Below are positions 1 to 4,405 of a stretch of 6,914 nucleotides of DNA, one piece after another; position 1 is the stretch's first letter, and the number at the start of each line of letters is the position of its first letter. The DNA is from Deltaproteobacteria bacterium (GTDB lineage: Bacteria > Desulfobacterota > DSM-4660 > Desulfatiglandales > Desulfatiglandaceae). The DNA lies in NCBI GenBank assembly GCA_021159525.1, contig JAGHEC010000064.1, forward strand, positions 1 to 6,914. The letters run 5' to 3'. The notes under the pieces are model-generated. The model did not search any database, was not told where the DNA came from, and saw nothing but the letters and a program-made list of their open reading frames with translations. Both the position numbers and the translations under genes were made by a program.

Positions 1-302
1 AACAAGGCAATGGCGGGCAGGCTTGCCCCTTTGGCATTCCCGCATTCGTCGAGCTGCGGCTTCCCCCACTGATAAGTCACAAAGAGACGGCGCCCTCCCG
101 GCAGTCGCGTCAGAAAAACCCTTCTGCCCCCATTTATGGAGCTGTTACATCCCTTCCAAGGGGTATAGGCCCGAGCCGTCTTGCCGGCACATGATTGAAA
201 ATTACATCGTCTTGCCGCGGGAGTCAAAGCCGGTACTACCCTTTCTCAACACTTAAATCTGCAATTCCCTTTTCTTTCGATACCGGCCGATGCAGGCAAT
301 TA
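1..302. other. Intergenic region downstream of the heat-shock operon
   Basis: I see no supportable gene here; the short plus-strand ORFs have no family signature and no good ribosome binding site. The stretch contains a small hairpin at 15-28 (GGGCA, 4-base loop, TGCCC), the left inverted-repeat copy at 81-150, and a 10-base direct repeat CGTCTTGCCG at 177-186 and 208-217. I could not find a convincing rho-independent terminator for the minus-strand operon ending at 303. Confidence 0.6.
81..150 (+). repeat. Left copy of a 70-bp inverted repeat
   Basis: This segment matches the reverse complement of 6791-6860 at 63 of 70 positions with no gaps. Positions 82-122 are 41 identical bases. The mismatches fall at 81, 123, 131-133, 138 and 149. 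The flanks on either side do not match, so the repeat unit ends near these coordinates. The two copies face each other and bracket both operons. It may be a dispersed intergenic repeat family or the ends of a mobile segment. No transposase gene is visible in the window. Confidence 0.85.
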
Positions 303-1040
303 TCAGCCTGTTCGCACGGGGATTTTCTTGATACCCTCTCGTGCAGCAGCCGGCTTGGCAAGCTTTACAGTCAGAACACCATCCTTAAAAGACGCATCCA
401 CACCATCTGATTCCACCTCGTAAGGCAGATAAAAGCTTCTTTGAAAATACCCGTAAGAACGCTCCAGAGTATAATAGCGTCTTCCCTTTTTCTCTTCCTG
501 TTCCTTCTTTTCTCCGCGAATAGTTATCCTGTCATCGGATACGGAAACCTCTATGTCGTCCCTATCCACTCCCGGCAACTCCGCTGTTATTCTTATCTCT
601 TCATCGGTTTCATCCATATCCACACGTGGCCAGTCGGAGCCGAAGATTCCGCCTGCCAATCCCCACGGGCTCCGCCTCTCCGGGAGAGGCGCGCGGAAAG
701 TTCTGAAAAAATCCTCAAAGAGGCGGTCCGTAGCTTTTCGAAGCTCCAGGAAAGGCTGCTCCCACATATCGGCTTGATATTCTATAGGCCTGTCAACATC
801 CACGGGCAGTCGAGTTTGTTTTCTTTTTTTGGGTATCAACTCCTTTACTTTTTCCGAAAGTGTTTTCACCTCCCGGGTGAGCTCTTGAGCAGCTTCACGC
901 GTTTCTTCCCCTGCTCCCTTGAGCTTCTCTTTGACTTTATTTGTGAGTTCCGCAACATCCTCCTTTAAATTATCGACAGCTTCTTTTATTTCCTTGCTCG
1001 CTTCATCGAGCCTCTCCTTCGCTTTTTCAGATACAGTCAT
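303..1040 (-). CDS. Hsp20/alpha-crystallin small heat-shock protein with long helical N-terminal extension
   Basis: This is a 245-aa ATP-independent holdase of the small heat-shock protein family, which binds unfolding proteins in the cytoplasm. Residues 1-70 are a Lys/Glu-rich, gap-free amphipathic helix resembling apolipoprotein- or YtxH-like repeats and likely to form a coiled coil. Residues about 87-118 resemble an ordinary Hsp20 N-arm. The alpha-crystallin domain spans about 138-230, with AELPGV at 153-158 and GVLTV at 221-225. A C-terminal IPV (240-242) is the usual I-x-I/V motif that docks oligomers. Most bacterial Hsp20s have about 140-160 residues, so the extra 80-90 are the oddity. 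The ATG overlaps the stop of the upstream 70-aa ORF (ATGA), and an AGGGAG ribosome binding site lies about 11 bases upstream. It is the last gene of the operon. The family assignment is firm; the role of the extension is unknown. Confidence 0.95.
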   Translation of the reverse strand: MTVSEKAKERLDEASKEIKEAVDNLKEDVAELTNKVKEKLKGAGEETREAAQELTREVKTLSEKVKELIPKKRKQTRLPVDVDRPIEYQADMWEQPFLELRKATDRLFEDFFRTFRAPLPERRSPWGLAGGIFGSDWPRVDMDETDEEIRITAELPGVDRDDIEVSVSDDRITIRGEKKEQEEKKGRRYYTLERSYGYFQRSFYLPYEVESDGVDASFKDGVLTVKLAKPAAAREGIKKIPVRTG

Positions 1041-1249
1041 GATGTTATCGCTCCCTTAGGATAAAAGGATTTCAGGCAGCCTTCCTTTTTCGGGGAAAGC
1101 TTAATCCACGGAGCGGCTTCCTGAATAAGCAGCTTGATTCCCTCATCAGCAAGTCGCTCCGAGAATCTGCATTTGACTGGCTTTCCCCTTTTGCTTGAAT
1201 GGTTGCCAAGGCAATTGTCCTTAAAAAACTTTGATGCAAGCCTCTTCAT
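1037..1249 (-). CDS. Small basic hypothetical protein (70 aa) in the Hsp20 operon
   Basis: I do not recognise this family. The product is 70 residues, strongly basic (many Lys and Arg), with three cysteines (positions 13, 27, 58) and no membrane segment or signal peptide. A hydrophobic helix-like patch, IKLLIQEAAPWI, lies near 38-49. The case for a real gene is its placement: its ATG overlaps the TAA of the upstream hsp20 (TAATG), and its TGA overlaps the ATG of the downstream hsp20 (ATGA). Both junctions are typical of translational coupling. The ribosome binding site is weak (AAGAG about 6 bases upstream), so translation probably depends on termination of the gene before it. It could also be a decayed or accidental ORF that fills the gap between two hsp20 genes. 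Confidence 0.5.
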   Translation of the reverse strand: MKRLASKFFKDNCLGNHSSKRGKPVKCRFSERLADEGIKLLIQEAAPWIKLSPKKEGCLKSFYPKGAITS

Positions 1250-1659
1250 TAGGCACTCTTAACGGTTATCTTGCGAGGCATTGCCTGTTCAACCTTAGGA
1301 AGGTTTAAGCGAAGCACACCATCCTTCAGTTCAGCATTGATTTTCGTCTGATCAATAACCTGGGATAGGGTGAACTGCCTGTAGTATTTGCCGGTACGGT
1401 ACTCCCGGATCACATCCATTTCAGTGGCCCCTTCAGGGGCTTTAACATCACCATCCAGGGTCAGGACGTTCTCATGGAGATCAATGTTTAAATCTCCCGC
1501 TTTTACGCCCGGCATATCGGCCAGCAGGGTAATTTCTTTATCGGTTTCAAAAATATCCACTGCCGGCGTAAAGGCCACCCCCGGCCTTGTCTGCTCGGCC
1601 GGTGTGGTCACTTCGGCTTTCTCTTTAACCTGAAGGGCTTTGCTTTCTGTGTCAGCCAT
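1249..1659 (-). CDS. Hsp20/alpha-crystallin small heat-shock protein
   Basis: This is a 136-aa small heat-shock protein, a cytoplasmic ATP-independent holdase. A short charged N-arm (about 1-25) precedes an alpha-crystallin domain beginning near VDIFETDKEITL. ADMPGV is at 47-52 and GVLRLNLPK at 114-122; a C-terminal ITV (131-133) is the I-x-V oligomerisation motif. The frame could also open at a TTG at 1665, but GGAGG at about 1668-1672 lies only 2 bases from that codon and 8 bases from the ATG at 1659, so I chose the ATG. It follows the 154-aa hsp20 after a 30-base gap and overlaps the next ORF by one base. It belongs to the same subfamily style as many proteobacterial second copies, and is clearly divergent from its two neighbours. 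Confidence 0.95.
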   Translation of the reverse strand: MADTESKALQVKEKAEVTTPAEQTRPGVAFTPAVDIFETDKEITLLADMPGVKAGDLNIDLHENVLTLDGDVKAPEGATEMDVIREYRTGKYYRQFTLSQVIDQTKINAELKDGVLRLNLPKVEQAMPRKITVKSA

Positions 1660-1689
1660 ATTCAATCCCTCCTTTCCCGTACATTTTTA

Positions 1690-2154
1690 TTAAGAAGCCT
1701 TAACGGCAATCTGCTTGGGTTTAGCCGCTTCAGCTTTGGGAAGAGTAACGGTGAGGACGCCATCCGTACAGCGCGCCTCAACCTTTGCGGCATCTATTTG
1801 AGCAGGCAAACTGACAATCCGGCTGAATTTGCCTGCCTCCCTTTCCCTTCGGTGGTACCGGGCCTTCTCGTCTTCAACAGGAACCTTTCTCTCACCGGAA
1901 ATAGAGAGTGTATCGCCCGCAACGGAGATTTCCAAATCATTAGCGTTGAGACCGGGCAGCTCAGCGCGAACAAAGTAATTGTCCTTGTCCTCGGTGATAT
2001 TCATCAGAGGAAACACGCCGGCTACGGGCTCTCTCCACAGGCTTCTTGTGATACCTTCGGTAAGCCGGTCCATCTGTCTTCTCATACGCTCCAGTTCTTC
2101 AAACGCACTTGTCCAGCCCCGTGTGGGCCAATCAGTAGTTCTTCTCCATAACAT
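1690..2154 (-). CDS. Hsp20/alpha-crystallin small heat-shock protein, first gene of the operon
   Basis: This is a 154-aa protein of typical Hsp20 length. Residues 1-45 form a Trp/Arg-rich N-arm with an amphipathic helix (FEELERMRRQMDRL). The alpha-crystallin domain follows from about 48, with AELPGL at 64-69, a dimerisation-loop region around 90-108 and GVLTVTLPK at 132-140. A C-terminal IAV (149-151) is the oligomer-docking motif. The ATG at 2154 is preceded by a strong AAGGAGGG ribosome binding site 6-7 bases away, whose 5' part can be masked by an upstream U-rich hairpin (2166-2197). As the first gene it probably sets expression of the whole four-ORF operon. Three divergent Hsp20 subunits made together suggest mixed oligomers or a division of labour, which is inference. 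Confidence 0.96.
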   Translation of the reverse strand: MLWRRTTDWPTRGWTSAFEELERMRRQMDRLTEGITRSLWREPVAGVFPLMNITEDKDNYFVRAELPGLNANDLEISVAGDTLSISGERKVPVEDEKARYHRREREAGKFSRIVSLPAQIDAAKVEARCTDGVLTVTLPKAEAAKPKQIAVKAS

Positions 2155-2161
2155 GATACAT

Positions 2162-2169
2162 CCCTCCTT
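2162..2169 (-). promoter_or_regulatory. Strong ribosome binding site of the first hsp20
   Basis: On the minus strand this reads AAGGAGGG, followed by 7 bases and the ATG at 2154. It is close to the perfect anti-16S complement and fixes the start of the 154-aa hsp20. Its first bases (AAGG) are part of the predicted hairpin at 2166-2197. Confidence 0.8.
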
Positions 2170-2197
2170 TCATTGTTGTTTCGTTTGGAATGAAAAA
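2166..2197 (-). promoter_or_regulatory. Candidate fourU-like RNA thermometer in the hsp20 leader
   Basis: In the minus-strand RNA, UUUUUCAUU (2197 to 2189) can pair with AAUGAAAGG (2174 to 2166) across a 14-base loop. This gives seven Watson-Crick pairs and two G-U pairs. The U-run faces the AAGG that begins the Shine-Dalgarno sequence, so a folded leader would partly hide it. FourU and ROSE elements upstream of small heat-shock genes are known to work this way, melting at higher temperature. The stem and its position are visible in the sequence; thermosensing is inferred. The stem is AU-rich and modest, so chance is possible. Confidence 0.4.
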
Positions 2198-2296
2198 GCC
2201 CTAAAAACAGCATCCTAAAATCTGGAACAAGGGATTTTGCTCAACTATTTTCAGAGCTTTTCAGAAGGTCCGCCGATCGCGCCTATTCCTGACAAA

Positions 2297-2324
2297 CAAA
2301 TAAACATGAATTCAAGGCTGTCAA
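2297..2324 (-). promoter_or_regulatory. Possible promoter of the Hsp20 operon
   Basis: The minus strand has a perfect TTGACA (2324-2319), then 16 bases, then TATTTG (2302-2297), which is a poor -10 match. A CTTGAA (2316-2311), the -35 core of heat-shock sigma factors, lies inside the spacer, but I see no CCCCAT-type -10 at the proper distance. Transcription from here would give a leader of about 135 bases that includes the candidate thermometer. The assignment is weak, and a start site nearer the inverted repeat at 2381-2397 is an alternative. Confidence 0.25.
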
Positions 2325-2380
2325 GATAACATGCAAAAATTTTTACACTTATTTTCCTGCATATAGGGATCGCTGGACTA

Positions 2381-2397
2381 TTGAAACCGCGTTTCAA
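2381..2397. repeat. Perfect inverted repeat TTGAAAC-N3-GTTTCAA
   Basis: Seven-base arms around a CGC spacer form a compact dyad of operator size. It lies about 230 bases upstream of the first hsp20. On the minus strand, TATATG (part of CCCTATATG) follows within about 15-16 bases and could be a -10 element. The half-site TTGAAAC resembles a heat-shock -35 core. It does not match the CIRCE element bound by HrcA. It could be a repressor site; nothing in the window identifies the regulator. Confidence 0.4.
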
Positions 2398-2438
2398 CAT
2401 CTTGCCGAATACTTGAATTCTGAATTCCGAAGTTAACA

Positions 2439-2469
2439 CGTGCCCATCCACAAATAGATTTTGGGCACG
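2439..2469. repeat. Perfect 8-bp inverted repeat upstream of the Hsp20 operon
   Basis: CGTGCCCA (2439-2446) and TGGGCACG (2462-2469) are exact reverse complements separated by 15 bases. The spacing of arm centres is about 23 bases, roughly two helical turns, so it could be a two-site operator. It could instead be an RNA hairpin; there is no T-run on either side, so it is not a simple rho-independent terminator. Confidence 0.35.
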
Positions 2470-2572
2470 AGCGGGTTTCCATGAAAAACAAACCACACGT
2501 CTCAACAGCGAGAATACTCGCGGAGAGAAGGGGATAGAAGTACTACCTTAAAAGGGCTGGCATTTGATCCTT

Positions 2573-2605
2573 AAACAGCCTCCGGAAAAAACTCTGAGGC
2601 TGTTT
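2573..2605 (-). terminator. Rho-independent-like terminator between the two operons
   Basis: AAACAGCCTC (2573-2582) and GAGGCTGTTT (2596-2605) form a perfect 10-bp stem with a 13-base loop. The A-run on one side and T-run on the other make it plausible in both directions; the T-tracts are short (3-4 bases). It lies about 300 bases past the end of the three-gene operon and upstream of the hsp20 control region. Its likely job is to keep read-through from the right-hand operon out of the heat-shock genes. Confidence 0.65.
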
Positions 2606-2710
2606 TGAATTGCGGAAATGAAAAGCTCGAGCAAAATAGACAGATGGTTCCTCCTACATCGCATTTTGTAATTCAAAAATTCCCGCTCCAAAGGTGCGGA
2701 ATGTGCGTTC

Positions 2711-2748
2711 TAGACGTCCCCCGGTCCACCTCCCGTCCCCAGGTCCAC
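2711..2748 (-). repeat. Two tandem copies of a 19-bp G-rich unit
   Basis: On the minus strand, GTGGACC followed by a GGGGAC-type run occurs twice, at 2748-2730 and 2729-2711. The first 15 positions differ at a single base. It lies just beyond the point where the radC-like reading frame loses family resemblance, so it may mark a junction. It may also be part of a dispersed repeat; copies elsewhere cannot be checked here. Confidence 0.5.
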
Positions 2749-2752
2749 ATGC

Positions 2753-2845
2753 GACCTCATGCTCAGACATCCCCTCATGCTCAGCCTGCAAGAGCCGATC
2801 ACGGAGGCGTTTTCGATGGCCTAAGTAGCGCGGAGTGTCTTCAGA
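2753..2845 (-). pseudogene. Remnant of a RadC/UPF0758-type N-terminus
   Basis: The minus-strand frame reads about 30 codons ending in YLGHRKRLRDRLLQAEHEG and MSEHEV. RadC-family proteins begin with a very similar segment, of the form GHRxRLRERFLxxGxxGLxxYEVLELLL. After the EV the match stops and the frame continues as Gly/Arg-rich sequence to a TAG at 2654. The helix-hairpin-helix and JAB metalloprotease-like domain that make up a complete RadC (about 220 aa) are missing. No ATG precedes it; the frame opens only at a TTG at 2917, which overlaps the end of the preceding gene. An 18-base in-frame duplication (GAGCATGAG twice) lies within it. radC genes are often found in mobile and defence islands. 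The resemblance is from memory of the family, not from a search. Confidence 0.5.
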
Positions 2846-2901
2846 CAGTTTTTCTCGGAAATTCAGTTTGTTTGAATAGACGGTGCACGCAACAGATATT
2901 C

Positions 2902-3621
2902 CTACGGCCGCCGCCAACGGTCGAATTCGCTGGGCAACAGTTGAAGGATCTGTTTGCCGGTCATGCTGTAAAGGTCATAGGTAAGGTCCAGTTGTTGGAC
3001 CACGTCGATGAACCGGTAAAGGGTGCCGGGGGCGTTTTTCATCAGAGAGCCGCGCTTTGGCTTTTGCGCTCTATTGTCGAAATAAAGCGCATAGGCGGCC
3101 TCCAGGATGCCTCTATTGGTTATTAGGTTTTGCCGTGTTGCCAGTTCATGATGGAACTTGCTTTCTGTTGGCGATGGGGTGCTCAGCATAAGTTTGCTGA
3201 ATTCTTCACCCCAGCCATAAACGGTATAGACAAGATAAGCTCCTCCCAAAAGGTGCCTATGGCCGTAAGGGTAGCCCGGCTCAAGGATATGACGGTAATC
3301 CCGGCCCGGTTTTCTCAATCCTCTGGGCCCAGGGGGGCAGACCTGATCGAAATAGAAGAGGGACAGCCAGCTCCAGAGACCCACATCTGTTTCGATGCTG
3401 TCCAGTTTGAGCCCGGAAAAGACCTTGTCCAAATACCTGGCTGCATCCAGTCTGGTCCCGAATGTCATTTCTTCGATCTCGGGGCTGCCTTGCACGGGGG
3501 CCGATTTGTCGGGGGCGGTCAGAAGGTGACGAGGGGGTTCTGCAACAGCGCCGGATCGGAGCGTTGCAAGATAGGGCCTAAACTCATTGATTCCTTTCTC
3601 CGTGAGCCTGCGCACCTTCAT
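2902..3621 (-). CDS. Hypothetical protein (239 aa), third gene of the GHKL ATPase operon
   Basis: I do not recognise a named family. The protein looks soluble and mainly helical, with no signal peptide or membrane helix. Notable stretches are GLWSWLSLFYFDQVCP (81-96), an aromatic GYPYGHRHLLGGAYLVYTVYG (about 116-136, rich in Tyr, His and Gly), and a C-terminal segment ending LYSMTGKQILQLLPSEFDRW (217-236). The frame is open back to an ATG at 3687, but that start overlaps the upstream gene by about 59 bases. The ATG at 3621 lies 7 bases after the upstream TAG, with GGAGGG some 14 bases before it, so I prefer it. The conserved-looking Trp/Tyr/His clusters suggest a folded binding or enzymatic domain, but no catalytic motif is clear. 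Co-transcription with the ATPase suggests a shared complex or pathway. Confidence 0.8.
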   Translation of the reverse strand: MKVRRLTEKGINEFRPYLATLRSGAVAEPPRHLLTAPDKSAPVQGSPEIEEMTFGTRLDAARYLDKVFSGLKLDSIETDVGLWSWLSLFYFDQVCPPGPRGLRKPGRDYRHILEPGYPYGHRHLLGGAYLVYTVYGWGEEFSKLMLSTPSPTESKFHHELATRQNLITNRGILEAAYALYFDNRAQKPKRGSLMKNAPGTLYRFIDVVQQLDLTYDLYSMTGKQILQLLPSEFDRWRRP

Positions 3622-3628
3622 GAGGCGT

Positions 3629-4393
3629 CTACCTGCCCTCCTGTAAGGATTTATTGAACTTTCCCAGCAGGTTGTATTTAACGGCAAAGGCCTCTACAGC
3701 GTCCTCGATCCAGCGCTCCCTCTCTGCCTTTTCAGTTTGGGGCGGAGGACGCATCCCCGGCAGATCGCTGGCCAGCCTCAGCCAGAGCGTCGGCCAGTCA
3801 TCATCGTTGCATTCGGGATCCGTGTGGTCGTCCTGGATCAGGATACGCGTCAAGATTTGCCTCACCACCTCCGGATAGACCAAAGACAGAAAACGATAGT
3901 CCGCGCCTGCAATAAACGAGATTTCCTCGGCCCCTGCGTTGAGCCTCAGGGTTGGCCAGTCTCCTTCCAAATCGAGTTCCCAAATCTTGTTCCCTAAATC
4001 ATCGAATTCCACATGCAGCAGGGTCTGTCTGTCCGCAGGCTGGTCGTCCACGCTTTGCGGCCGGATCTTGTCAACCGAGCCAAGGATCCTACCATGTCTG
4101 TCTGACGTATCCACGACCTTGATCCGAAAAAGCGGGATGGCTGATCTTGATAGCCTTGTCAACCGCATGTCCTCTGGAATTCGCATCTTCTCCAGGGTCC
4201 CAAAATCGAATCGCTGATAACCCGATCTGTGGTAAGCCTCCACGTAGATATGGGCCTTGCCAGGCAGATCCAGTCTGTCCAAATGGAGTCGGATGTCAAA
4301 TGTCCTCATCCCCGCACGATCGCGCCTCACATCGATCTCGACATTGCATCGGGGAATCTTCTGCCTCCCGGTATAGTTCAGCTTCCTTATCAT
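3629..4393 (-). CDS. Hypothetical protein (254 aa), second gene of the GHKL ATPase operon
   Basis: No named family is recognised. The first 165 residues alternate short hydrophobic and charged stretches, as expected for a beta-rich domain (opening MIRKLNYTGRQKI; later HVEFDDLGNKIWELDLEG). The remainder is helical (YRFLSLVYPEVVRQILTRIL at about 166-185 and a charged C-terminal helix, 220-250). The motif DWPTL occurs twice, at 145-149 and 199-203, each followed by hydrophobic residues, which may mark an internal duplication. There is no signal peptide or membrane segment. The ATG at 4393 starts 12 bases after the TAG of the ATPase gene; its ribosome binding site is weak, so coupling to the upstream gene is likely. 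It may be an adaptor or partner of the ATPase, which is inference from position only. Confidence 0.8.
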   Translation of the reverse strand: MIRKLNYTGRQKIPRCNVEIDVRRDRAGMRTFDIRLHLDRLDLPGKAHIYVEAYHRSGYQRFDFGTLEKMRIPEDMRLTRLSRSAIPLFRIKVVDTSDRHGRILGSVDKIRPQSVDDQPADRQTLLHVEFDDLGNKIWELDLEGDWPTLRLNAGAEEISFIAGADYRFLSLVYPEVVRQILTRILIQDDHTDPECNDDDWPTLWLRLASDLPGMRPPPQTEKAERERWIEDAVEAFAVKYNLLGKFNKSLQEGR

Positions 4394-4405
4394 GGTGCAG
4401 CCTGC

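Noticed and set aside
441..968. Plus-strand ORF of 175 aa with Phe/Leu-rich stretches
   Set aside because: It is antisense to the Lys/Glu-rich Hsp20 extension; the Phe/Leu runs are the complement of Lys/Glu codons, not real membrane helices.
1249..1275. GGCACTC-like string suggestive of a CIRCE half-site
   Set aside because: Only a partial half-site with no matching GAGTGC arm at the right spacing, and it lies at the end of a coding region.
1660..1700. Possible thermometer before the second hsp20 (CUUCUU pairing with AAGGAG)
   Set aside because: Only six pairs including a G-U, partly inside the previous gene's coding sequence and easily opened by translating ribosomes.
2251..2505. Minus-strand ORF of 84 aa upstream of the Hsp20 operon
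   Set aside because: It spans the AT-rich control region with its dyads, has no good ribosome binding site and resembles no family.
2605..3126. Plus-strand ORF of 173 aa
   Set aside because: It runs from the terminator hairpin through the radC-like remnant and antisense to the 239-aa protein; its composition is not protein-like.
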